64,000 bases of DNA from Thermococcus sp. SY098. Its GTDB lineage: Archaea > Methanobacteriota_B > Thermococci > Thermococcales > Thermococcaceae. The stretch covers positions 1,516,760-1,580,759 of the forward strand of contig NZ_CP141821.1 of NCBI RefSeq assembly GCF_035621495.1, given 5' to 3'. How positions within the stretch are numbered: the first letter of the stretch is position 1; each line of letters opens with the position of its first letter. Positions 45,981 through 53,354 of this stretch are shown here, piece by piece. The notes beneath the pieces were generated by a model. The model made no database searches, had not been told where the DNA came from, and was given only the letters and a program-made list of their open reading frames with translations. A program made the position numbers and the translations under genes.

Positions 45981-46025
45981 TCGTCCTTAAACTCCGTTTC
46001 TTATTTCTTTATCTCGGCGCTTTCA
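45981..46025. repeat. Dispersed repeat R1, copy D
   Basis: CGTCCTTAAACTCCGTTTC, then TTATTTCTTTATCTCGGCGC, where the second hairpin arm is lost (TTTCAGG follows). It lies just upstream of the ATPase promoter. Confidence 0.5.
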
Positions 46026-46059
46026 GGCTGATGGACTGGACAATATTTGAGACACAGTA

Positions 46060-46104
46060 TTGGTAATAGCATTACCAAAATATTTTTAAAGAGTTGATAA
46101 TACA
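46060..46104. promoter_or_regulatory. Promoter with palindromic operator of the DUF4143-type ATPase
   Basis: TTGGTAAT (46060-46067) and ATTACCAA (46071-46078) form a perfect 8-bp inverted repeat directly upstream of the TATA-like AATATTTTTAAAG (46079-46091). GTTGATAAT follows, a further degenerate half-site. The start codon is only 24-30 nt past the TATA, so the message is probably leaderless. The decayed copy at 36684-36750 keeps the same pattern. Confidence 0.55.
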
Positions 46105-46113
46105 AATACCAAC

Positions 46114-47427
46114 ATGATTGAACAGTTTAATCCATGGTGGAAGGGGAAGGAATTTATAGAGGAAGATGAAGATTACAGCAAATGGAAAGAAAGCAGGATT
46201 AAATGGATTCCGGAAGCGATTGAAAAAATTTCACTTGAGCCATTTTCTTTGAATTTCGTATTTGGCCCAAGGCAAGTGGGCAAGACAACTCTCCTAAAGC
46301 TTATCATAAAAAAGCTCTTGGATAATGGAGTTGATCCCAAATCGATATTTTATATGCGGTGTGATTACCTGAGTGATTACAAAGAGCTTATGGAGGTTTT
46401 AGATGAGTACATGGAGTTCAGGAAGATTGAAGGAATTGAGAGCTCTTATTTCCTCTTAGATGAAATCACATTTCCGAAGGAATGGTTCAGAGCAATAAAG
46501 CTCTACATTGACATGGGGAAATTCAAAAGGGATGTTCTAATCCTAACGGGTTCTCTCAGTATGTATCTTAAAGGTGAAGTTGAAACTTTTCCAGGTAGGA
46601 GAGGAAGAGGAAAGGATATTATCATGTATCCTCTGAGTTTTAGAGAATTTGTAAAAGTTGTTGCACCAGAGCTCTACTCAAGAATTCCCAAGATTAAAGA
46701 CGTTGCTGAGATTGAAAAGTGTCTAAAGTTACGCCCATGGAAAGAAGAACTGCATGACCTTTTTATTCTTTATTTAAGGAGTGGTGGGTTTCCAAGGGCC
46801 GTGAAGGATATTCTTGAGAAAGGTAAAATAAGTGAGGAGACTTATGATACTTACCTCTCTTGGATCAGGGGAGATTTGATCAGGCTGGGGAAGAGCGAAG
46901 GCGTCGCAAAAAGGATAATAAAAGCCATCCTTGAGAGGGTTCCATCTTCAGTAGGATGGAACACAATTGCAAAAGAGGTTGAAGTTGGTTCTCATAAAAC
47001 AGTTTTTAGCTATGTTGAATTTTTTGAGAAAAGTTTTGTCCTTAAGGTTCTGCAGTACTTTAATCCTAACACTCTTGAACCAGATTTCAAAAAAGAGAAG
47101 AAAATCCATTTCATAGATCCATTTTTGTATCATCTTTTTTCACGCTGGTGCCTGATTGAGAAGCCGAGTGAAGATAAGATGGTTGAAAGTGTCGTTGCAT
47201 CACATTTGGCCAGAAAATACGACGTTGGCTATTGGAGGAATGGAAGTGAAGTTGACGTGGTAGCAAAGGATGGTATTGGCTTTGAAGTTAAGTGGAGAAG
47301 GAATGCCAAGCCTTCGAGGGTTAGAATAGGGAAAATAAAAAACGTTGTAACTCTCTCAAAAGATGATTTTTCAATTGATCCTTTGATGATTCCGGTTTAT
47401 CTGTTTCTTGCGTGTTTTGATGTCTGA
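46114..47427 (+). CDS. ATPase with DUF4143-like C-terminal domain
   Basis: 437 residues. P-loop GPRQVGKT (51-58), FLLDEITFP near 112, sensor LILTGSLSMYL near 145, and a GRRGRG loop. The C-terminal PD-(D/E)XK-like motif is NGSEVDVVAKDG then FEVKW, with E-X-K intact. A middle winged-helix-like part is at about 270-300. It is bracketed by R2 repeats and R1 copy D. Function unproven. Confidence 0.82.
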   Translation: MIEQFNPWWKGKEFIEEDEDYSKWKESRIKWIPEAIEKISLEPFSLNFVFGPRQVGKTTLLKLIIKKLLDNGVDPKSIFYMRCDYLSDYKELMEVLDEYMEFRKIEGIESSYFLLDEITFPKEWFRAIKLYIDMGKFKRDVLILTGSLSMYLKGEVETFPGRRGRGKDIIMYPLSFREFVKVVAPELYSRIPKIKDVAEIEKCLKLRPWKEELHDLFILYLRSGGFPRAVKDILEKGKISEETYDTYLSWIRGDLIRLGKSEGVAKRIIKAILERVPSSVGWNTIAKEVEVGSHKTVFSYVEFFEKSFVLKVLQYFNPNTLEPDFKKEKKIHFIDPFLYHLFSRWCLIEKPSEDKMVESVVASHLARKYDVGYWRNGSEVDVVAKDGIGFEVKWRRNAKPSRVRIGKIKNVVTLSKDDFSIDPLMIPVYLFLACFDV

Positions 47428-47512
47428 TTAATATCTGTTATCTCATTAAGGTTCCTAAAGTCATCAAAGAAATCATAAAGGGCTCATAAAGGTATCATGA
47501 ATTTGAAAGGGG

Positions 47513-47559
47513 ACTCCCACGAGTGAGGCAAGCAGAGTTTTGCAGAAGATTGTTAAGAA
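47513..47559. repeat. Dispersed repeat R2, copy 2
   Basis: CCCACGAGTGAGGCAAGCAG, then AGTTTTGCAGAAGATTGTTAAG. It lies between the ATPase and the AbiE operon, in direct orientation with copies 1 and 3. Confidence 0.5.
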
Positions 47560-47581
47560 ATGCCGAAAAATTTATTAAGTT

Positions 47582-47600
47582 AGTGACCAAAACAGTCACT
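47582..47600. promoter_or_regulatory. Inverted repeat before abiEi
   Basis: AGTGAC (47582-47587) and GTCACT (47595-47600) flank CCAAAAC, ending 2 nt before the first ATG. A TATA-like AAAATTTATTAAG is at about 47567-47579. AbiEi proteins have a winged helix and are known to repress their own operon through inverted repeats; this placement would block a leaderless start. Confidence 0.55.
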
Positions 47601-47602
47601 AT

Positions 47603-48391
47603 ATGATGAAGAATTACTACCTTTCAAGAACTGAACAGGAATTAATGAGCATTCTTAAGAGTGCGGAGATAGTGACTATTCAAGAGGTAGAGAATCTGTT
47701 CCCAAGGCTAAGTAAGGATATGATTAAAAAGGTGCTCTCAAGCCTCGTCAAAAAAGGCTACCTCTACAGACTTAAAAGAGGGCTATACCTTGTGAATGAG
47801 GAACCGGGAAAGCCTCTGATAAAAAACCCATACAAGATAGCACTCATGCTCTTTCCGGGCTATGTAGCGTTCTCATCAGCATTGAGGCTCTATGGCCTTA
47901 TTGAGTATGAAGCGTTCACGATCTTCGTGGCAACGCCAAGGAAGTCGGGTGAAAAAGAAATTGGGGAGTACACCATAAAAGCTGTTGCCCTAGGTGAAAA
48001 AGCAGTGGGGATAATCATCAAGAACGGGGTCTATACATCCACCTTGGCCAAAACGTTCTTTGACTGTTTTTACAAACCAAGCTACTGTGGAGGCTATTCC
48101 GAGGTAACAAAAGCACTTTATGAAGCTGAGAAAATAGACTGGGACGAGTTCTTGAGCTACTTTAAACGGTTTGCGAGCAATTCTCTCTGCCAGAGGACGG
48201 GCTACATCTTGGAGCTCGTGAAGGATATCGGTGTTGATGTTCCAGAGGATGTCATTGAGTACCTGAGGAGCAGGGTTAAAACATGGACCAAGCTTGTTCC
48301 GACGTTTCCATCCAGAGGAAAAAGTGTTAGAGAGTGGAAGCTGATTGATAACCTCGGAGAGGAAAAAATTTTGGGGTGGGCGTATGGATGA
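47603..48391 (+). CDS. abiEi: AbiEi-type antitoxin/repressor
   Basis: 262 residues. The N-terminal winged helix (about 10-65, ending YRLKRGLYLVN) is followed by the AbiEi core with FPGYVAFSSALRLYGL, which marks the type IV antitoxin family. It counteracts the AbiEii nucleotidyltransferase without direct binding in known systems, and represses the operon. Two ATGs are adjacent at the start; the first is used. The message is probably leaderless. Overlaps abiEii by 8 nt. Confidence 0.88.
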   Translation: MMKNYYLSRTEQELMSILKSAEIVTIQEVENLFPRLSKDMIKKVLSSLVKKGYLYRLKRGLYLVNEEPGKPLIKNPYKIALMLFPGYVAFSSALRLYGLIEYEAFTIFVATPRKSGEKEIGEYTIKAVALGEKAVGIIIKNGVYTSTLAKTFFDCFYKPSYCGGYSEVTKALYEAEKIDWDEFLSYFKRFASNSLCQRTGYILELVKDIGVDVPEDVIEYLRSRVKTWTKLVPTFPSRGKSVREWKLIDNLGEEKILGWAYG

Positions 48392-49178
48392 GAGGATACT
48401 CAAATACACGGCTGCTAGGACGGGACTGGGTTTAAACTATGTTGATAAGGAAGAGAAGATTTCATTGCTCTTAAGACAGCTGTGGGAGATTTTTGGTGAG
48501 AAGGCAATTCTAAAAGGAGGAACTGCACTCAACAGGGTTTATTTAGCCAGGATTGGGGCGGCAAGATTCTCGGAGGACATAGATATCGACTACTTCAACG
48601 GCAACGTTGAGGTATCGGCCGAGGAAATAGTTAAGGGAATGAAGAAAATTAAGGACTTCAATGTGAAAGGGCCAAGAGTCCTGCACAGGACGTTTCGCTT
48701 TGACTGCTATTACACCAATACGCTTGGAAATAGGGATAGAGTAAAGGTAGAGTTTTATCTCAGCAGACCGCCATACATTGAAGCAAAGGTTGAGCTGGTG
48801 AAGTCGCCATTCATTGATAGCTATCCCACGATGTTTAGGGTTTATTCTTTAGAGGATCTGCTTGCAAGGAAGATTGTTGCTTTATACAACCGCATGGAGG
48901 GCAAGGACATCTATGACCTTTTTCATGCTCTTAACATGGAGTTTGAGATGGACAAATTTCTGAAAGCTTTGGAGCTTACCACAAAGTTTTACCACATCGA
49001 GGGAGATTTTTGGGACGAATTGATTAACAAGTTGAGTCAGGCAAAGAAAAATGCCCGTCAGATCGGTAATTCAACCAACCACTTTATTCCCAAGACGCTA
49101 CGTCCGAACTGGGAGGAGCTCATTGAAAGCCTGCGCTTCAGGATAGAGGAATTGAGAAGGATGAAAGAGGATATTTAG
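48384..49178 (+). CDS. abiEii: AbiEii-type nucleotidyltransferase toxin
   Basis: 264 residues. The nucleotidyltransferase signature is clear: LKGGTALNRVYL (near 34-45) then RFSEDIDIDYF, with a later VKVEFYLSRP strand and LLARKIVALYNR. AbiEii toxins add nucleotides to tRNA and stop translation, giving phage exclusion in bacteria. The ATG (MDERILKY) is chosen because it sits at the end of abiEi and matches family starts. Complete and probably functional. Confidence 0.9.
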   Translation: MDERILKYTAARTGLGLNYVDKEEKISLLLRQLWEIFGEKAILKGGTALNRVYLARIGAARFSEDIDIDYFNGNVEVSAEEIVKGMKKIKDFNVKGPRVLHRTFRFDCYYTNTLGNRDRVKVEFYLSRPPYIEAKVELVKSPFIDSYPTMFRVYSLEDLLARKIVALYNRMEGKDIYDLFHALNMEFEMDKFLKALELTTKFYHIEGDFWDELINKLSQAKKNARQIGNSTNHFIPKTLRPNWEELIESLRFRIEELRRMKEDI

Positions 49179-49242
49179 AAAAATCGGAGTAACTAAAAAG
49201 GGAACTTGTAATCCTTCGATGCTATCACGATTAAATGGTGAA

Positions 49243-49283
49243 ATCCATGAGCGAGGCAAGCGGTAAAGGATTGTTAAGGGGGC
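49243..49283. repeat. Dispersed repeat R2, copy 3
   Basis: ATCCATGAGCGAGGCAAGC, then GGTAAAGGATTGTTAAGGGGG. Direct repeat of copy 2 on the other side of the AbiE operon. Confidence 0.5.
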
Positions 49284-49411
49284 GGAGATAGTTTTTTTGC
49301 CGGAACGGTTATCTCGATGTTTTTTGGGTTTTTGGGCAGGGCGGTGATAGCGAGGTATTTTTCGACTTCAGAGCATGATATGTTTAATTTAGCTTTGACT
49401 GTTTGGGACAT
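49274..49411 (-). CDS. Small hypothetical protein or gene remnant
   Basis: A 45-codon frame from an ATG (49411), reading MSQTVKAKLNISCSEVEKYL, then an AITALPKNPKNIEITVPAKK tail ending SPPP. Codon use looks coding, and the frame is open 7 more codons upstream. CAGGGGC before the ATG is a weak ribosome binding site. It may be the 3' end of a lost gene. The rest of the 500-nt gap (49179-49679) holds repeat R2 copy 3 and the STT3 remnant. Confidence 0.35.
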   Translation of the reverse strand: MSQTVKAKLNISCSEVEKYLAITALPKNPKNIEITVPAKKLSPPP

Positions 49412-49556
49412 AGCCCCTGTTGTGTCTTCTTTTGGAATCCCTGTACTTCAGGACGGGAATCATTGCAAGATTTAATTTAGGATAACATTTTTAGGAGTGA
49501 GTTGCTTATTTAAAACAGCAGTTGGTATTGCAGCGATAATCCCAAGGTGGTACTTT

Positions 49557-49652
49557 ATGAGAAAACTCGATAAGATATTTGAGCCAAAAGTTGCATTGCC
49601 TTTGATAATTTTAATTGCTGCAGTTTTCAGAGTGATTCCATTGAGGTATTAA
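49557..49652 (+). pseudogene. 5' fragment of an AglB/STT3 gene
   Basis: 31 codons, MRKLDKIFEPKVALPLIILI then AAVFRVIPLRY, then TAA. This matches the first 34 residues of the intact AglB gene at 50989 (IFEPKIALPLIALIA, RLVPLRYKY), with a small indel near the front. After the stop, traces (AAGTATAGGTATAAGG) suggest the homology was cut there. The fragment and the intact gene flank the flippase as direct repeats. Confidence 0.75.
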
Positions 49653-49679
49653 GTATAGGTATAAGGAGGTATCAGAACA

Positions 49680-50966
49680 ATGCAGAAAATAAAAAAAGAT
49701 ATCTTCCGTTTGCCCTATCTATCTACTCTTTTCACGTCATCCTTATATAGGAACTCAATTTATTTGATGCTTTCCAGCATTTTGGGAGCTGGTTCGGGAT
49801 TTATTTTCTGGATAGTTGCTGCTAGATTTTATTCTTCTGGAGATATTGGGATAGCTTCTGGAATTGTTTCGTCTTTAAGAATTTTAGGTATGCTTTCTGT
49901 TGTTGGGCTTGATTTAACGCTTGTACGATTTTTATCTGAGAAAAAGGAAAAATCAAACTTAATAATTAGTGCTATCTTGTTTTCCTCTGTTATTTCAATC
50001 TTGCTTTCAATTGTATTTCTTATTTTTATCAATTTTATCTCTCCCTCATTGTCGATTTTAAGGATACCAAAATATGCAAGCCTGTTTGTACTTTTCACTA
50101 TTTCATTGTCTATAACGTTTATTCAGGGGCAAGGAGTTTTTGTAGCGTTTAGGGAAGCAAAATACACCCTTATTCAAAACTTAGCTATGCTCATTAGAAT
50201 GATGCTTTTGCCTTTCCTTGTAACACTTGGTGCTCTTGGTATTTTTTTATCCTTTGGACTTGGGATATTTTTTGCTGCCATTATTGGTTTTATTTTAATG
50301 GTAAAATATCTTCACCTTAGTTTTAATAAGGTACCCGAAGTTAATGGGTTATTTGAGCTGATACCTTTCTCTTTAGGAGTGTATTTGGTTAGAATTTTTG
50401 AAAACTTACCAAGCCAAATTTTGCCAATATTGGTACTTAACGTGTTGGGCCCTGTAGAAAACGCATATTTCTTCATTGCATGGTGGACAATGTTTTTTAT
50501 TACGATGATTCCAAGAATGACATCATTATCTTTAGTAGCTGAAGGAAGCTATGATACAAAAACTTTTAATCAAAAGCTCTTGGGGAGTATAAAATTTGTT
50601 GTACTTCTAACATCTATAGCAGTGCTTATCTTTTTCTTCTTTGGTCAGTTTATCCTTTTAATATTTGGTAAGGAGTACGCTATACATTCTTTACACATTT
50701 TAAGGATTCTTTTGTTAGGAAACATTCCATATTCGATTAACGTTCTTTATGTTGCCAATATGATAGTTAAAAAGGACGTTAAAAAAGCAATTTTGATTTA
50801 TGGAACTATCTCTTTAAGCACGATTTTACTTGGTTACATTTTCTTAGGCTTTTTTGGTAGTTTGGGTATAGGCTATGCATGGATACTTGGAAATGTTATG
50901 GTAATGCTTGCAATTTTTGCATATGTATTTAAAACTCTTAAGTTTCTAATAGTAATAAGAAAATAG
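49680..50966 (+). CDS. Oligosaccharide flippase (Wzx/MATE-like PST family)
   Basis: 428 residues with about 12-14 hydrophobic helices and few charged residues between. The N-terminal LYRNSIYLMLSSILGAGSGF and later IASGIVSSLRILGMLSVVGLD-like segment fit polysaccharide transport proteins that flip lipid-linked oligosaccharides. AAGGAGGTATC precedes the ATG. Next to AglB, it probably flips the N-glycan precursor. It may have been inserted, as AglB 5' sequence is found on both sides. Confidence 0.88.
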   Translation: MQKIKKDIFRLPYLSTLFTSSLYRNSIYLMLSSILGAGSGFIFWIVAARFYSSGDIGIASGIVSSLRILGMLSVVGLDLTLVRFLSEKKEKSNLIISAILFSSVISILLSIVFLIFINFISPSLSILRIPKYASLFVLFTISLSITFIQGQGVFVAFREAKYTLIQNLAMLIRMMLLPFLVTLGALGIFLSFGLGIFFAAIIGFILMVKYLHLSFNKVPEVNGLFELIPFSLGVYLVRIFENLPSQILPILVLNVLGPVENAYFFIAWWTMFFITMIPRMTSLSLVAEGSYDTKTFNQKLLGSIKFVVLLTSIAVLIFFFFGQFILLIFGKEYAIHSLHILRILLLGNIPYSINVLYVANMIVKKDVKKAILIYGTISLSTILLGYIFLGFFGSLGIGYAWILGNVMVMLAIFAYVFKTLKFLIVIRK

Positions 50967-50988
50967 TAAGAGCATTCCAGGTGAGAGT

Positions 50989-53328
50989 ATGAAAAAGTTG
51001 AGAAATATTGAATCAATATTTGAGCCAAAGATTGCCTTACCACTGATAGCATTGATTGCAACAATATTTAGATTGGTTCCATTGAGATATAAGTATCTGT
51101 TTGGTTATGATCCCTACTTTCATTTGGCTTACATTGAGGAAAGCTTGAAGGCTGGATACTGGATTAACTTTTATCATTTAGCTAATGCTCCATGGGGAGT
51201 TTTGATGGATAAAAGAGGACATCCCCTTGGTTTTTATGTAACTCCTGTATATATTTGGAAGTTCTTGAAAATTTTCGGAGTTTCTTTTTATAATGCATTC
51301 AGGATTACACCAGTTATTTTTGGTGTTTTAACTGTAATTTTCTTTTATCTGAGCATGCTCAATTTTTACGGCAAAAAAGAGGCGTTCTTTTCAGCCTTCT
51401 TCCTCTCCGTGATGTTCGGCCACATCTTCAGGTCATCTGCGAACTACTACAGAGGAGACAACTACATGCTCTTCTGGTACTCCATCGCATTATACGGAAT
51501 TTCACTTGCCTTAACAAAAACCAGAAGGGCATGGAGGTACAAGAGGTTTGCCTTTTATTTAATCCCAGCTTTTGCAAGTGGATTTGCGAGTATTTTCTGG
51601 AGTGCATATTATCCAATTTTTGTATTTCTGCTTGGAAATGTTGTGTTTTTGGCAATTGGAGCTTTTGTCTTAGATAAAAAAGAATACTTTAAGCATTCGA
51701 TTGCTTTAACACTCTCTACAGCTTTTGGTGCTTTATTTGCTAACTATCTCGGTGGGAGGTTTAGATATGGCATGTTTGGTTTTATGAAAGGAGGTTCTCA
51801 GAAAATATCCGAAACTCTTGGGTTGAGTCTCGGGAAAATAAACGATGTTTATCTTTTGGTTCACATTAAATACTTGGTCCCTTTGACGATAATATTGGTT
51901 GTGTTACTCTGGACAGTCATTAAAGTCTTACCAAAGGATAAGCGCGTTAGATTTAGTGTTTTGAGTATTGGAGGTTTAATTATTGTTATAATTGCTTTCG
52001 AAAGATTTGAAGTCCTAAAAAGTCTAATTTCTGGCTTTGGAATTTTTAAAGAAGCTCCCATCTTGGAGACAAGGCATTCAACATTAGGAGATCTCTGGAA
52101 TGCTTATAATATTGTTCTCTTTTTAATTCCATTGTATGCTTTTGGCTTTTCAAGCAAGAAACGAATTATTTTTAATTTCATGATGCTTGGATTTCTAATC
52201 CCAAGTATTTATCTGATTTATGTTTGGGCGAGATTTCTATTTATTGCCTCAATGGCAGTGGCATTAATGGGTGGTGTTGGCTTAGTCAGTTTTTATGAAT
52301 TTTTAAACTCTAAACCCAATGGCAAGAAAGCTTTAGCATTAAGTCTGGGTCTCTTAGTTTTAGTCCCAACTATTAGTGCAGTTTCAGGATTTGAGAGAGT
52401 CTATGTCGAAAAACCATTAATAAATGACCACTGGATTCGGGCTTTAGTTTGGCTGAAAGACAACTCCAATGAAAATGATGTTGTTTTAGCTTGGTGGGAT
52501 TATGGAGCTTGGATTGAATATTATGCGAGAAAAGGAACAGTTGTACAAATGGGTGCCAATAATCCAAATGCTAAAATTACTGCCAAGTATTTTCTCGGGA
52601 ATGTTAGTAATTATTGGCTAATGAAAAGAGGCGTTGATTATGTTATTGTAAGCTATGACACTGCTCTTAAGTTTGGAGCAATTTTAGATACAGCAAATGT
52701 TTCAAAGGGAGATTACTTTTTGGCAGTTCTACCGCTGGTTTCAAGAGCTGGAGCATTGATCTTCCAACAAGGACCATATACAATAACAGCAAGGCCCGGA
52801 AAGGAGTGGAACATATTAATTAACACTGGAACTGCAGTATTTTCACCTAAAGAGGCTTTCTTGGAGTATAAGAATAGTATTACAAAGCTCAACATTACGG
52901 CAAAGAATGTTGCCAATGCTTATGTTTATTTGAATTTGAACTATGGTTATGCTGTTTTGATGAATGAGGAAACCTTTAACACGACTTTAGCCAGGCTTAT
53001 GTTCACAAATGAATATTCAAAGGATTACCAGCTTGTGTATTCCGATGGGGGTTATATCAAGATATTCAAGTTTAAGCATCCCAATGTTGTAGTTAATCAG
53101 ACAAAGAATGAGATAATATTCAACTTTGAAAATGCTACTGGAACAGGTTTAGGTGTGTTTGGATATTTGGAAAATGGAACTTTAGTGTTTAAGAAGTGGT
53201 ACCCAGTAAAGGATTTGAAGCAATTTAAATTATCTAGAGGTGTGTTTAATAATTCTTCTATGGCTATGATACAATATATCTACATGAAAGACAATGTATG
53301 GTTAGATATGGGAATATTTAGACAATAA
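50989..53328 (+). CDS. aglB: Oligosaccharyltransferase AglB/STT3
   Basis: Transfers the lipid-linked glycan to Asn in N-X-S/T sequons outside the membrane. 779 residues: about 13 hydrophobic helices to residue ~460, then a soluble C-terminal domain. The first external-loop acidic motif is GYDPYFH (Asp41), the second RGDNYM near 160, and the sequon-binding WWDYG motif is at 502-506. It is shorter than the ~970-residue long Pyrococcus form, similar to short AglB paralogues. GGTGAGAG precedes the ATG. The genome may have other copies. Confidence 0.93.
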   Translation: MKKLRNIESIFEPKIALPLIALIATIFRLVPLRYKYLFGYDPYFHLAYIEESLKAGYWINFYHLANAPWGVLMDKRGHPLGFYVTPVYIWKFLKIFGVSFYNAFRITPVIFGVLTVIFFYLSMLNFYGKKEAFFSAFFLSVMFGHIFRSSANYYRGDNYMLFWYSIALYGISLALTKTRRAWRYKRFAFYLIPAFASGFASIFWSAYYPIFVFLLGNVVFLAIGAFVLDKKEYFKHSIALTLSTAFGALFANYLGGRFRYGMFGFMKGGSQKISETLGLSLGKINDVYLLVHIKYLVPLTIILVVLLWTVIKVLPKDKRVRFSVLSIGGLIIVIIAFERFEVLKSLISGFGIFKEAPILETRHSTLGDLWNAYNIVLFLIPLYAFGFSSKKRIIFNFMMLGFLIPSIYLIYVWARFLFIASMAVALMGGVGLVSFYEFLNSKPNGKKALALSLGLLVLVPTISAVSGFERVYVEKPLINDHWIRALVWLKDNSNENDVVLAWWDYGAWIEYYARKGTVVQMGANNPNAKITAKYFLGNVSNYWLMKRGVDYVIVSYDTALKFGAILDTANVSKGDYFLAVLPLVSRAGALIFQQGPYTITARPGKEWNILINTGTAVFSPKEAFLEYKNSITKLNITAKNVANAYVYLNLNYGYAVLMNEETFNTTLARLMFTNEYSKDYQLVYSDGGYIKIFKFKHPNVVVNQTKNEIIFNFENATGTGLGVFGYLENGTLVFKKWYPVKDLKQFKLSRGVFNNSSMAMIQYIYMKDNVWLDMGIFRQ

Positions 53329-53354
53329 AATATTACTTGATGTCTGGTTATAAT

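Noticed and set aside
34174-49283. CRISPR array
   Set aside because: The repeats in the island are few, degenerate, unequally spaced and up to several kb apart; no regular spacer pattern and no cas genes were seen.
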